Origin: Knoellia aerolata DSM 18566
Lineage (GTDB): Bacteria; Actinomycetota; Actinomycetes; Actinomycetales; Dermatophilaceae
DNA: 64,000 bases
NCBI RefSeq assembly: GCF_000768695.1
Contig: NZ_AVPL01000001.1
Coordinates: 174,618 to 238,617, forward strand
Direction: 5' to 3'
Below, one piece after another: positions 16,989 through 25,600 of this stretch (position 1 is its first letter; each line of letters opens with the position of its first letter). The notes beneath the pieces are model-generated. The model ran no database searches and had not been told where the DNA came from. It saw only the letters and a list, made by a program, of their open reading frames with translations. A program made the position numbers and the translations under genes.

Positions 16989-17828
16989 TCACTTCGGGGC
17001 GTCGACCCCGAACCACTTCTTGTAGATCGTGTTGTAGCGGCCGTCCGTCTTGGCGGCCGCGAGGATCTCGTTGGCCTTCTCCGCCATCTTGGTGCCGTTG
17101 GGGTCGTCCTTCTTGAACATCAGGCCGTACTGCTCGCCGGTGTCGAACTCCTTGACGACCTCGGTCGTCGGGTTGTCCTTGGCGTAGTCGAGGAGCGGGC
17201 CGTTGTCGTTGATCGCACCGTCGACGCGGCCGGACAGGACGCCGGCGAGCTGGGTCGGCAGGTCGTCGAAGACGACCGGCGTGAAGCCGTTGGCGGCCTT
17301 CTCCTTCTCGGCGAACTCCTGGCCCGTGGTGTCGGTCTGGACACCGAGCTTCTTGCCCTTGAGTCCGGCGAGGTCGGTGATGCCCGAGTCCTTCTTGACG
17401 ATGAGGGCCGCCGTGGAGTCGAAGTACGGGTCGGAGAAGAGCACGGCCTTCTTGCGCTCGTCGTTGATGGTCGTGGCGCCGTAGCCGGCGTCGCACTTCT
17501 TGGCCGCGAACGCCGCGCCGGAGGTGATCGTCGCGAACTCGATGTCGACGACCTCCTGCTCGAGGCCGAGCTCCTTGGCGAGCAGGTCCATGAGGTCGAC
17601 GTCGAAGCCGACGACCTTGGAACCCTCCTTGAACTCGAAGGGCTTGTACGACAGGTGGGTGCAGGCCTTGAGCTTGCCCGACTCGATCGTCGTGATCCCG
17701 CTGGAGTTCGTGGCGGCTGCATCGGCGTCGCCGTCGCCGTCGCTGGAGCCGCAGGCCGCGAGGGCGAGCGTGGAGACGAGGGCCACGGCAGCAATGGTGC
17801 TGGCGCGGCGGGTACGTGAGGTGGTCAC
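16989..17828 (-). CDS. Amino-acid ABC transporter substrate-binding lipoprotein
   Basis: The 279-residue product starts (GTG) TTSRTRRASTIAAVALVSTLALAACGSS, a lipoprotein signal with lipobox LAAC (Cys26). Mature protein is anchored outside the membrane. The SBP family 3 fold follows, with KPFEFKEGSKVVGFDVDLMDLLAKELG, then the second lobe GLKGKKLGVQTDTTGQEF. Ligands are probably polar or acidic amino acids. AAGGAG lies 6-7 bases before the GTG at 17828, which fixes the start. The box TAGGGT on the minus strand (17882-17887) is the likely promoter. It leads the three-gene transporter operon. Confidence 0.92.
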   Translation of the reverse strand: MTTSRTRRASTIAAVALVSTLALAACGSSDGDGDADAAATNSSGITTIESGKLKACTHLSYKPFEFKEGSKVVGFDVDLMDLLAKELGLEQEVVDIEFATITSGAAFAAKKCDAGYGATTINDERKKAVLFSDPYFDSTAALIVKKDSGITDLAGLKGKKLGVQTDTTGQEFAEKEKAANGFTPVVFDDLPTQLAGVLSGRVDGAINDNGPLLDYAKDNPTTEVVKEFDTGEQYGLMFKKDDPNGTKMAEKANEILAAAKTDGRYNTIYKKWFGVDAPK

Positions 17829-17881
17829 CGGTACTCCTTGGCAGTAGTTGACGTGGTCGACCCACATCTGACTAGTCGCTG

Positions 17882-17887
17882 ACCCTA
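17882..17887 (-). promoter_or_regulatory. -10 box TAGGGT of the amino-acid transporter operon
   Basis: TAGGGT reads on the minus strand about 55 bases before the binding-protein start, leaving a leader of about 45 bases that holds the AAGGAG site. The same hexamer occurs before xseB and before the peptide-binding protein gene. Confidence 0.5.
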
Positions 17888-17967
17888 CCCAGCGGGGGGC
17901 CGGATGGACCGTTTTTCCCCCATCGGACGCCCGAATCGTGACCTGTGTTGCGCCGGTGTCGCCGCGG

Positions 17968-19326
17968 TCAGCGCTGATGGGCGGCGATGATCCGGGCGTA
18001 CTCGAGACCGGAGTCCTTCACCGTCCGCTCCTGCGTCTCGTAGTCGACGTGGACGATCCCGAAGCGCTTGCTGTAGCCGTACGCCCACTCGAAGTTGTCC
18101 ATGAGCGACCACGCGAAGTACCCGCGGACGTCCGCGCCGTCGTCGATCGCGCGGCGCACCGCCTCGAGGTGGCCGTGGAGGTATGCCGTCCGGTCCGGGT
18201 CGTGGACCGCCCCGTCCGCGCCGACGGTGTCCGGCCAGGCCGAGCCGTTCTCGGTGATGTAGATCGGCAGCCCCGACTCCCGCGACGACCGCAGGATGAT
18301 GTCGTGGTGGCTGTCGGGCGAGATCTCCCAGCCCATGTCGGTCAGGGGCGGGCGGGGAGCCGTCTCCTCGACACCGTCGCAGCCCGGCATCGGGTTCTGC
18401 GCCCCCTCGGAGAAGCGCACCCGCGTCGGGAAGTAGTTGTTGACCCCGAGGTTGTCCAGGGGCGCGCTGGTGACGGCGAAGTCGCCGTCGTGGAGGTAGG
18501 CGTGGTCCGTGAGGTGCGCGGTGTCCTCGAGCATCCCCTGGGGGTAGGCGCCGTGGAACAACGGGCCGAAGAAGATCCCGTTGAGGGCGTTGTCGGCACG
18601 GCGTACGGCGTCGACGTCGCGCTCGTCCGGGTCCTCGGGCCCGTGCACCTGGGTGGGGTTGAGCGTGACCGACACCTCGGCGCCGGGGGAGAGCTCGCGG
18701 ATGACGGGGACCGCCGTGCCGTGCGCGAGGGTGAGGTGGTGCGCGGCGACCAGGGACTCGGCCGCGTCGGTGTGCCCGGGCGCGTGGGCGCCGATGGCGT
18801 AGCTGAGGACCGACGAGCACCACGGCTCGTTGAGGGTCGTCCAGTGGGTGACCCGGTCGCCCAGCGCCCCGACGACGGCGGCGGTGTAGTCGGTGAACCA
18901 GTCCTTGACGTCCCGGTTGAGCCAGCCGCCGCGATCGTCGAGCACCTGCGGCAGGTCCCAGTGGTAGAGCGTGACGAAGGGACGGATCCCGTTGTCCAGC
19001 AGCCGGTCGACGAGCCGCGAGTAGAAGTCGAGCCCCGCCTGGTTCACCGCGCCCGTCCCGGTCGGGATGACGCGCGGCCACGCGACCGAGAAGCGGTACG
19101 CCTCGAGGCCGAGGCCCTTCATGAGGTCGACGTCGGACTCCAACCGGTGGTAGTGGTCGCACGCGACCGCGCCGGAGTCGCCGCCGAGCACCTTGCCCGG
19201 GACTGCGCTGAACGTGTCCCAGATGGACGGCGAGCGGCCGTCCTCGGACACCGCACCCTCGATCTGGTAGCTCGCGGTCGCTGCCCCCCAGAGGAAGCCG
19301 TCGGGGAAGGTCGTCTGGAACGTCAT
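17968..19326 (-). CDS. Glycoside hydrolase family 1 beta-glucosidase
   Basis: The 452-residue cytoplasmic enzyme cleaves beta-glucosides such as cellobiose. It opens TTFPDGFLWGAATASYQIEGA, the GH1 signature. The acid/base Glu167 lies in TTLNEPWCSSVL and the nucleophile Glu359 in PIYITENGSAWPD. The aglycone-side motif is GYFAWSLMDNFEWAYGYSKRFG. All are intact and the length is standard. ATG at 19326 has TACCGT exactly 7 bases upstream (19333-19338 on the minus strand), with no Shine-Dalgarno site, so the message is probably leaderless. It is divergent from a NAD(P)-binding gene 45 bases away. Confidence 0.94.
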   Translation of the reverse strand: MTFQTTFPDGFLWGAATASYQIEGAVSEDGRSPSIWDTFSAVPGKVLGGDSGAVACDHYHRLESDVDLMKGLGLEAYRFSVAWPRVIPTGTGAVNQAGLDFYSRLVDRLLDNGIRPFVTLYHWDLPQVLDDRGGWLNRDVKDWFTDYTAAVVGALGDRVTHWTTLNEPWCSSVLSYAIGAHAPGHTDAAESLVAAHHLTLAHGTAVPVIRELSPGAEVSVTLNPTQVHGPEDPDERDVDAVRRADNALNGIFFGPLFHGAYPQGMLEDTAHLTDHAYLHDGDFAVTSAPLDNLGVNNYFPTRVRFSEGAQNPMPGCDGVEETAPRPPLTDMGWEISPDSHHDIILRSSRESGLPIYITENGSAWPDTVGADGAVHDPDRTAYLHGHLEAVRRAIDDGADVRGYFAWSLMDNFEWAYGYSKRFGIVHVDYETQERTVKDSGLEYARIIAAHQR

Positions 19327-19332
19327 GGGCCC

Positions 19333-19338
19333 ACGGTA
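19333..19338 (-). promoter_or_regulatory. -10 box TACCGT, leaderless promoter of the beta-glucosidase
   Basis: The last T of the box lies 7 bases before the A of ATG (19326), placing the transcription start on the start codon. Confidence 0.6.
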
Positions 19339-19371
19339 GTGCTGCCCCGAGTACTGAGGCAGGGTGTCGGC

Positions 19372-20049
19372 ATGGCACCCGACGCAGTCAACGACCCGAA
19401 GGCCTCCGTCACGATCATCGGCGGGCACGGCAAGATCGCCCTCCGGCTCGCCGGACTGCTCACCGACGCCGGCCACGACGTCACGTCGTGGATCCGCAGC
19501 GCGGACCAGGGCCCGGACATCGAGGCGGTGGGCGCGACGCCGGCCGTCCTCGACGTCGAGCAGATGTCCGGGGAGGAGATGGCGGCCGCGCTCGCGGGCG
19601 CCGACGCGGTGGTGTGGTCCGCCGGCGCCGGCGGTGGCAGTCCGGAGCGGACCCTCGCCGTCGACCGGGACGCCGCGATCCGCTCCATGGACGCGGCCGC
19701 GCGCTCGGGCGACCCGCTCTACGTCATGGTGTCCTACTTCGGAGCCCGAACGGACCACGGAGTGCCGGAGGACAACCCGTTCCACACGTATGCCGAGGCC
19801 AAGGCGGCGGCCGACGGGCACCTCCGTGCGTCGGCCCTGAGGTGGGTCGTGCTCGGGCCGAGTGCCCTCACCGACGACACCGGCACCGGGCGGGTCGAGG
19901 TGGGTGGCGACGCGGGCGGCCGGAGCGTCTCGCGCGACGACGTGGCCGCGGTGGTCGCGCACGTCCTGGACCACCCCGAGCTGGCCGGCTCGACCATCGA
20001 GTTCACCAGCGGCGACACCCCGATCGGCGAGGCGCTCAGCCCGGCGTGA
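19372..20049 (+). CDS. NAD(P)H-binding SDR-like protein
   Basis: The 225-residue protein has an N-terminal Rossmann fold with a glycine motif in VTIIGGHGKIALRLAGLLTDAGHDV. The pattern fits the NAD(P)H-binding (NmrA/YwnB-like) atypical SDR family, in which a classic Tyr-x3-Lys pair is often absent. TYAEAKAAADGHLRASALRW may hold the partial equivalent. The substrate is unknown; relatives are oxidoreductases or redox sensors. ATG at 19372 has CAGGGT 7 bases upstream, a weak leaderless signal. The 3' end overlaps the convergent MOSC gene by 14 bases. Confidence 0.82.
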   Translation: MAPDAVNDPKASVTIIGGHGKIALRLAGLLTDAGHDVTSWIRSADQGPDIEAVGATPAVLDVEQMSGEEMAAALAGADAVVWSAGAGGGSPERTLAVDRDAAIRSMDAAARSGDPLYVMVSYFGARTDHGVPEDNPFHTYAEAKAAADGHLRASALRWVVLGPSALTDDTGTGRVEVGGDAGGRSVSRDDVAAVVAHVLDHPELAGSTIEFTSGDTPIGEALSPA

Positions 20050-20875
20050 CCTCGTCTCCGACGTGCACCGCACCGGTGCCGTCGGGGACGAGCTGGACGG
20101 CGAACCACGTGGCGCCGTCCCAGCGCCGGTGGCGGGCCAGGGTCCGGATCGGCTCCCTGCCCGTCTCGAGGCTCTCGAGGTCGATCGTCGTCATGACGCA
20201 GCGGTCGACCGGCTTGGCGACCCGGAAGGTCACGCCGCCGATCCGCACCCGGGCCCACGTGTCCTCGACGAACGCCTCCAGATCGCCGTCGACGACGACG
20301 TTGGCGCGGAAGCGCTCGACCGGCAGGGGCTCCGGCACGGGCTCGCCGCGCTCGACCGCACCCTCGGCCATCCAGTCGTCCAGCTGCCGCAGCGAGGCTC
20401 GGCTCGCGAGCGTGACCGGGTACCCGTCCGCGTATGCCGTGTGGTCGCCGGCCACGCTGTACGCCGGGTTGAGGGCGCGCCGGGTCGGGTCGACGCAGCG
20501 CACGAGCCGGAGGCCGGGCCGCCCCAGCACCTGCTGGAGCCAGGTGTCGGCGGCGGGCGAGACCGGCGCGCCGGTGAGCTCGTGGCGGTGCAGCCGCACC
20601 GGGACCTCCTCACCGGTGTCACCGTGCAGGTGCAGGTCGGGTACTCCGGGAGCCCGCAGGCGCAGGCCGTCGTCCACCTCGTCGCTCGTCTCGGCGGTGT
20701 CGGGGACGACGGAGAACAGCGCGTGCAGCTCGCGGGCGGAGACGAGCCGGCCGTGGGCGTCCACGACCATCCACCGACGGTCTCCCGCGAACCCGGCGCG
20801 TTCGACGACGGCCGACCGGACCGGCCGGATCGCGCAGCTCTTCACGGGGTGCACGTTGAGCCCGACGACCCTCAC
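20036..20875 (-). CDS. MOSC domain-containing protein (YcbX/mARC-like)
   Basis: The 279-residue protein has an MOSC N-terminal beta-barrel domain, VVGLNVHPVKSCAIRPVRSA, and a C-terminal MOSC domain. MOSC proteins bind the molybdenum cofactor or carry activated sulfur. The relevant Cys of the YcbX/mARC type is plausibly that in VAKPVDRCVMTTIDLE, followed by EPIRTL. Relatives reduce N-hydroxylated compounds with electrons from a ferredoxin-type partner; here no fused ferredoxin domain is seen. GTG at 20875 has GAGG 6 bases before. Stop overlaps the convergent neighbour's stop. Confidence 0.85.
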   Translation of the reverse strand: MRVVGLNVHPVKSCAIRPVRSAVVERAGFAGDRRWMVVDAHGRLVSARELHALFSVVPDTAETSDEVDDGLRLRAPGVPDLHLHGDTGEEVPVRLHRHELTGAPVSPAADTWLQQVLGRPGLRLVRCVDPTRRALNPAYSVAGDHTAYADGYPVTLASRASLRQLDDWMAEGAVERGEPVPEPLPVERFRANVVVDGDLEAFVEDTWARVRIGGVTFRVAKPVDRCVMTTIDLESLETGREPIRTLARHRRWDGATWFAVQLVPDGTGAVHVGDEVTPG

Positions 20876-20910
20876 GGGATACCTCGCCCTCGTCCTCGAC
20901 CGGCCCTCAC

Positions 20911-21426
20911 TCAGGCGCGGTGCTCGAGCAGGCCGGAGTCGACGTCGTAGAGGAAGCCGCCGACGTCCACGGTGTCGGGGATGAGCGGGTGCGACCGGAT
21001 CGCCGCGACGTCCGCCCGCAGGGCGGCGTCCTGGTCGGCGACGACGTGGAACCCCTGCCAGGACGCGTCGGAGCCGGCCTTCTGGCCGATGAGGGCGCGC
21101 AGCTCGACCTCCGTGTGGTTCGCCATGGCGCAGCGGGTGTGCGGGACGACGAGGATGCGCTGCACGTTGAGGAGGTGCACGCCGAGGACGAGGGCCTCGA
21201 GCGCCGCCGCGGTGACGCGCCCGCCCGGGTTGCGGAAGATCTTGGCGTCGCCGGGCGACAGCCCGATCATGCCCAGCGGGTCGATGCGCGAGTCCATGCA
21301 GGTCACGACGGCGACGCCGCGGTGTGCGATGCCGTCGAAGCCCCCGAGCGTGAAGTCCTGCGCGAAGGCCGCGTTCGCGGCCAGCAGGTCGTCGAACCCG
21401 TGCGGAGCAGTCGTGTCGTCGTTCAC
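20911..21426 (-). CDS. Beta-type carbonic anhydrase
   Basis: The 171-residue enzyme hydrates CO2 to bicarbonate. The zinc ligands Cys43, His96 and Cys99 are in VVTCMDSRIDP and VVPHTRCAM, and the catalytic Asp45-Arg47 dyad is present. It is a short member of the family, as in many actinobacteria. GTG at 21426 overlaps the stop of the sugar kinase gene upstream (GTGA), so it is cotranscribed after glpX and the kinase. A role in supplying bicarbonate to central metabolism is an inference from the neighbours. Confidence 0.92.
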   Translation of the reverse strand: MNDDTTAPHGFDDLLAANAAFAQDFTLGGFDGIAHRGVAVVTCMDSRIDPLGMIGLSPGDAKIFRNPGGRVTAAALEALVLGVHLLNVQRILVVPHTRCAMANHTEVELRALIGQKAGSDASWQGFHVVADQDAALRADVAAIRSHPLIPDTVDVGGFLYDVDSGLLEHRA

Positions 21427-22397
21427 TGCGGTCCTCGTCCCTGTGGGGTGGTGGCGGCGTCGGCCGGGAGCTCGTCCCGGGTGGGAGCGTAGGCGCCGGC
21501 GTGCACGACGGTGATCGCGCTCGTGCTCATGGCCCGGTCGACCGCGCCGGTGACGTCGCCGAGGGTGGCGCCGGCCAGGCGGGCACGGGCGGCGGCCTCG
21601 CCGAGCAGCCCGGCGTCGAGCAGGCCCGAGACGAGTCCGGCCATGAACGAGTCGCCGGCGCCCACGGTGTCGGTGACCCGGTCCACCCGGGCGGGGGACT
21701 CGGCGGTCTCACCGGTGGCGGTGACGCGGTAGGTGACGCCGTCGCCACCCCGGGTGATGACGACCAGGCCCGGTCCCAGCCGGCCCCAGGCGGCCATGAC
21801 GTCGGGAAGGGTCCGGCCGGCATACAGCCACTCGACGTCGTCCTCGCTGGCCTTGACGACGTCGCTGAGCGCGATGAGCTCCTCGATGCGCGGGCGCACC
21901 CCGTCCACGTCGCCCATGATCGTGGGGCGCGCGTTGGGGTCGTAGGAGATGGTCGCGTGGGCCCGGGCGTCGCGCAGCGTCTGCGCGACGACGGCGGCCC
22001 CGGGGGTGAGGGTGGCGGCGATCGACCCGGTGTGGACGTGGGCGAAGCGGTCGAGCCGGTGGATGGGGCGCAGGTCCCAGTGCAGGTCGAACTCGTACTC
22101 GGCGGCGCCGGAGTCGTCGAGCGTCGCGATGGCGGTGGAGGTGGGGTGGTCCCCGGCGTCGAGGTTCTCGATCCTCACGCCCCGGTCGGTGACGTGGCCG
22201 CGGCAGCGGGTGCCGTGGGGGTCCTCGCCGAGCGAGGTCGCGAGGACCGTGTCGTGACTCAACCGGGCGAGGCCCATCGCGACGTTCGCGGGAGAGCCGC
22301 CCACGTGCTCCTCGACGAGGCCGTCGGGCGTGTGCACGATGTCGACGAGGGTCTCCCCGACGACGAGCACCTGCTGCGCGGCGGCCATGTCAGGCAT
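21423..22397 (-). CDS. PfkB-family carbohydrate kinase
   Basis: The 324-residue ribokinase-type enzyme has the N-terminal signature [12 protein letters not shown] with [16 protein letters not shown]. The C-terminal PfkB signature [18 protein letters not shown] follows, where the Asp is the catalytic base in the anion hole. Fructose (to fructose 6-phosphate) is a likely substrate, judged only by similarity in layout to fructokinases. It lies directly behind glpX (8-base overlap). The pair would feed fructose 6-phosphate into gluconeogenic or storage routes. ATG at 22397 has GAAGGG just upstream; a second ATG at 22388 is the alternative. Confidence 0.88.
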   Translation of the reverse strand: MPDMAAAQQVLVVGETLVDIVHTPDGLVEEHVGGSPANVAMGLARLSHDTVLATSLGEDPHGTRCRGHVTDRGVRIENLDAGDHPTSTAIATLDDSGAAEYEFDLHWDLRPIHRLDRFAHVHTGSIAATLTPGAAVVAQTLRDARAHATISYDPNARPTIMGDVDGVRPRIEELIALSDVVKASEDDVEWLYAGRTLPDVMAAWGRLGPGLVVITRGGDGVTYRVTATGETAESPARVDRVTDTVGAGDSFMAGLVSGLLDAGLLGEAAARARLAGATLGDVTGAVDRAMSTSAITVVHAGAYAPTRDELPADAATTPQGRGPQ

Positions 22398-23388
22398 CGC
22401 CCTTCGGGAGGCCGGCCGTGCGGTCGAGCACGTGGTGGCTCTCGATGACCCGGACCGTGCCGGACTTGCTGCGCATGACGATCGAGTTCGTCGTCGCCTG
22501 GCCTCGGGAGTATCGGACCCCTCGGAGGAGCTCGCCGTCGGTGATCCCGGTGGCGACGAAGAAGCAGTTGTCCGAGGTGACGAGGTCCTCGGTCGTCAGC
22601 ACCTTGTCGAGGTCGTGGCCGGCGTCGAGCGCCCGCTGCCGCTCGTCGTCGTCGGTGGGCCAGAGGCGGCCCTGGATGACGCCGCCGAGGCACTTGATGG
22701 CGCAGGCGGTGATGATGCCCTCGGGGGTGCCGCCGATGCCGAGGAGGAGGTCGATGCCGGTGGTCTCGCGGGCCGCAGAGATGGCGCCGGCCACGTCGCC
22801 GTCGGAGATGAACTTGATCCGGGCGCCGGCGTCGCGCACCTCCTGGGCGAGGGTCTCGTGGCGCGGTCGGTCGAGCATGACGACGGTGACGTCCTGCGGT
22901 CGCTCCTTCTTGGCCCTGGCGATCCGCCGGATGTTCTCGGCCGGCGGGAGGCGGATGTCGACGACGTCGGCGACCTCCGGCCCGGCGACGAGCTTGTCCA
23001 TGTAGAAGACCGCGCTGGGGTCGTACATGGTCCCGCGGTCGCTCACGGCCATGACGGCGATGGCGTTGGGCATGCCCTTGGCGGCGAGGGTCGTGCCGTC
23101 GATCGGGTCCACCGCGACGTCGACCTCCGGCCCCGACCCGTTGCCGACCTGCTCGCCGTTGAAGAGCATGGGGGCGTTGTCCTTCTCGCCCTCGCCGATG
23201 ACGACCGTGCCGCGCATCTCGACGGTGGCGATGAGGGCGCGCATCGCCTCCACGGCGGCGCCGTCCGCGAGGTTCTTGTCGCCGCGGCCGACCCAGCGTC
23301 CGCCGGCCATCGCGGCGGCCTCGGTGACCCGGACGAGCTCGAGCGCGAGGTTGCGGTCGGGGACGTTCGTGGACGGGGCGTCAGGCAT
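22390..23388 (-). CDS. glpX: Fructose-1,6-bisphosphatase class II
   Basis: GlpX removes the 1-phosphate from fructose 1,6-bisphosphate in gluconeogenesis. The 332-residue protein has [18 protein letters not shown], the metal site [16 protein letters not shown] and [21 protein letters not shown], and the lobe [21 protein letters not shown], all family hallmarks. It lacks any class I motifs. A likely -10 box TAGAGT reads on the minus strand near 23450-23455, about 60 bases before the ATG. It heads a glpX, sugar kinase, carbonic anhydrase set of overlapping genes, and is divergent from the DUF4245 gene, an arrangement common in actinobacteria. Confidence 0.96.
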   Translation of the reverse strand: MPDAPSTNVPDRNLALELVRVTEAAAMAGGRWVGRGDKNLADGAAVEAMRALIATVEMRGTVVIGEGEKDNAPMLFNGEQVGNGSGPEVDVAVDPIDGTTLAAKGMPNAIAVMAVSDRGTMYDPSAVFYMDKLVAGPEVADVVDIRLPPAENIRRIARAKKERPQDVTVVMLDRPRHETLAQEVRDAGARIKFISDGDVAGAISAARETTGIDLLLGIGGTPEGIITACAIKCLGGVIQGRLWPTDDDERQRALDAGHDLDKVLTTEDLVTSDNCFFVATGITDGELLRGVRYSRGQATTNSIVMRSKSGTVRVIESHHVLDRTAGLPKGDA

Positions 23389-23507
23389 GGGTGGACCTGT
23401 CTTCCTTGACGGGGCGCGGCGTGCCGAGGCGTGAGCGGAACCTGCGCGCCGACTCTATCGCCGACCCCGATGGCTCGAATCGTGCGGTCATCAGCGACCA
23501 TGGAGGG

Positions 23508-24062
23508 GTGAGCACCGCGCCGGGCAAGAGCCGCTACTCCATGGGATCGACCCCCAACATGCTGCGGTCGCTGCTCGTCATCGGTGCCCTCATGGCGATC
23601 ATCTGGTTCATGACCCCCCGGGTCAACACCCTCGGCGGACCGACGGTCGACGTGCACGGCACCGCGCTCACCGTCGCCCGGGACAGCGGCTGGCCCATCT
23701 CGGAGGCCGTCGACCTGCCCCAGGGCTGGACGACGACGAGCGCCCGCTACGTCAAGGGCACGGACGGGCTGATGACGTGGCACGCCGGCTACCAGGCCCC
23801 GTCCGGCAACTACGTCGCCGTCGAGCAGACCCGTGACGCGACGCAGGGGTGGGTCGAGGCGCAGACCAACCGCGCCCGCCGCATCGGGGAGCTGCAGGCC
23901 GCGGGCATCACGTGGCTGAAGTACGAGCGTGGGGCCAAGGTCCAGAACAGCCTGCTCGACCGGCGCACCGGGTCGGGGGAGCTCACCACCCTGCTCACCG
24001 GGACCGGGACCTTCGAGGAGCTGGCCTACGTCGCCGAGCGACTCGCGCCGGTCGCCCCGTGA
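23508..24062 (+). CDS. DUF4245 membrane-anchored protein
   Basis: The 184-residue protein has one membrane segment, NMLRSLLVIGALMAIIWFM, at about residues 15-35, and an external domain with VDLPQGWTTTSARY. It matches DUF4245, a family of unknown function found mostly in actinobacteria and usually beside glpX, as here. GTG at 23508 gives the family-like N-terminus; upstream in-frame starts run through the glpX promoter. No enzyme motif is visible. Its stop lies 3 bases before the convergent xseB stop. Confidence 0.8.
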   Translation: MSTAPGKSRYSMGSTPNMLRSLLVIGALMAIIWFMTPRVNTLGGPTVDVHGTALTVARDSGWPISEAVDLPQGWTTTSARYVKGTDGLMTWHAGYQAPSGNYVAVEQTRDATQGWVEAQTNRARRIGELQAAGITWLKYERGAKVQNSLLDRRTGSGELTTLLTGTGTFEELAYVAERLAPVAP

Positions 24063-24065
24063 CGG

Positions 24066-24332
24066 TCAGTCGCTGAGCTTGGCCTCGGCGTCGTCGAGCC
24101 ACTTCGCGCAGTGGGCGGCGAGCGCCTCCCCGCGCTGCCACAGGCCCATGCTGTCCTCGAGGCCGACCTGGCCGTTCTCGAGCCGCGAGACGATGTCGAC
24201 GAGCTCGTCGCGGGCGGCCTCGTAGCTCAGCTGCGGCACGTCGGCGTTGGCGTCGGCGCCGCCCGCAGTGACGGTCTGCGTCGGCTGGACGTCGACGTCG
24301 TCGGTCTCGGTCTGCGGGGTGTCCTGGGCCAT
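24066..24332 (-). CDS. xseB: Exodeoxyribonuclease VII small subunit
   Basis: XseB binds the large subunit XseA to form a single-strand DNA nuclease. The 88-residue product carries the family core LSYEAARDELVDIVSRLENGQVGLEDSMGLWQRGEAL. An N-terminal acidic/Thr extension of about 32 residues precedes it. ATG at 24332 is chosen because TAGGGT (24340-24345, minus strand) ends 8 bases before it. The frame upstream of that codon lies inside the xseA 3' end and is not family-like. It follows xseA with a 10-base gap and has its own promoter. Confidence 0.92.
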   Translation of the reverse strand: MAQDTPQTETDDVDVQPTQTVTAGGADANADVPQLSYEAARDELVDIVSRLENGQVGLEDSMGLWQRGEALAAHCAKWLDDAEAKLSD

Positions 24333-24339
24333 GCCGAGC

Positions 24340-24345
24340 ACCCTA
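24340..24345 (-). promoter_or_regulatory. -10 box TAGGGT before xseB
   Basis: The box overlaps the xseA stop codon and ends 8 bases before the xseB ATG, so transcripts from it would have no leader or one base. Confidence 0.5.
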
Positions 24346-25587
24346 ACCCGCCGTCCGGACGCCGAAGTCGCCTCGGGCCACGGTGACCCGCAGCAGCTCG
24401 TCGACGTCGAGCTCCTCGGGGTCCATGACGATCTCGCCGCCCACCCGCTGCACGATCGCGTAGCCACGGTCCAGCGTGGACTGGGGTGACAGGGTCCGCA
24501 GCTGGGCGCCGAGGTGGGCGACGCCGTCCTGGTGCCGGTGCAGCTGGGCCTCGGCGCGACGCCGGGCGCGGGCGCGCAGGGCCGCGACGACCTCGCGCTG
24601 GACCCGGACGAACGCGCCCGGGTCGGCCAGCACGGGGCGCGACCGCAGCTCGACCAGACGCCGGCGCTCGTGGTGCAGCCGGGCCTCGAGGGCCCGGCGA
24701 CCGCGCGTGCGCGCTGCCTGGACGAGCTGGTGCTCCCTCTCGGCGTCGGGGACGATCGCCTTGGCCGCGTCGGTCGGGGTCGAGGCTCGGTGGTCGGCGA
24801 CGAGGTCGAGCAGGGGTGAGTCGACGTCGTGCCCGATGGCGCTGACGACCGGGGTGCGGGCGGCGGCGACGGCCCGGATCATCGCCTCGTTGCTGAACGG
24901 CAGGAGGTCCTCGACGCTGCCGCCGCCGCGCGCGATGACGATGACGTCGACCTCCGGTGCCGCGTCGAGCTCGCGCAGCGCCTGCGACACCTCGGTGACG
25001 GCACTCGCGCCCTGGACCGCCACCTGCCGGATCTCGAACCGCGCGGTCGGCCAGCGGCGCCGGGAGTTCTCGACGACGTCGTTCTCGGCGGCGCTCGCCC
25101 GGCCGCAGATGAGCCCGATCCGGCGCGGGAGGAAGGGCAGGGGGCGCTTGCGGTCGGCGTCGAAGAGGCCCTCGCTCGCGAGGTTGCGCTTGAGGTACTC
25201 GATCCGGGCCAGGAGCTCGCCGACACCGACCGGTCGGATCTGGCGGCCGTCGAGCATGAGCGTGCCGCGCTGGGTCCAGAAGGACGGCTTGGCCTGGACG
25301 ACGACCCGGGCTCCCTCGGCGACGGGTGCCGCCATCGCGTCGAGGGCGTTGACCTGGATGGCGACCGACAGCGACATGTCGACGTCCGGGTCGCGCAGGG
25401 TGAGGTAGGCCGTCCGCGCGCCCGGGCGCCGGTTGAGCTGGACGACCTGCCCCTCGACCCAGAGCACGGACATCCTGTCGACGTACTCGGCGATCTTCAT
25501 GCTCAGCAGCCGCACCGGCCACGGGTGCTCCGCGGTGGTGTCACCGGCCCGTTCGGGCAGGGCGGGACGCTCGGGAGGGCTGCTCAC
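24343..25587 (-). CDS. xseA: Exodeoxyribonuclease VII large subunit
   Basis: XseA is the catalytic subunit. The 414-residue protein has an N-terminal OB fold (MSVLWVEGQVVQLNRRPGARTAYLTLRD), the catalytic core with RIGLICGRASAAENDVVEN and VIARGGGSVEDLLPFSNEAM and the GHDVDSPLLDLVADHRASTPTDAAK segment. A long helical region follows (about 270-380) with many Arg, then the end STLDRGYAIVQRVGG. GTG at 25587 has TAGAGT 8 bases upstream, lying over the stop of the preceding acyl-CoA synthetase gene. This suggests its own near-leaderless promoter within that gene's end. Confidence 0.94.
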   Translation of the reverse strand: MSSPPERPALPERAGDTTAEHPWPVRLLSMKIAEYVDRMSVLWVEGQVVQLNRRPGARTAYLTLRDPDVDMSLSVAIQVNALDAMAAPVAEGARVVVQAKPSFWTQRGTLMLDGRQIRPVGVGELLARIEYLKRNLASEGLFDADRKRPLPFLPRRIGLICGRASAAENDVVENSRRRWPTARFEIRQVAVQGASAVTEVSQALRELDAAPEVDVIVIARGGGSVEDLLPFSNEAMIRAVAAARTPVVSAIGHDVDSPLLDLVADHRASTPTDAAKAIVPDAEREHQLVQAARTRGRRALEARLHHERRRLVELRSRPVLADPGAFVRVQREVVAALRARARRRAEAQLHRHQDGVAHLGAQLRTLSPQSTLDRGYAIVQRVGGEIVMDPEELDVDELLRVTVARGDFGVRTAG

Positions 25588-25594
25588 GTCGCCC

Positions 25595-25600
25595 ACTCTA
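25595..25600 (-). promoter_or_regulatory. -10 box TAGAGT before xseA
   Basis: It ends 8 bases before the GTG at 25587 and includes the stop codon of the upstream gene. Confidence 0.5.
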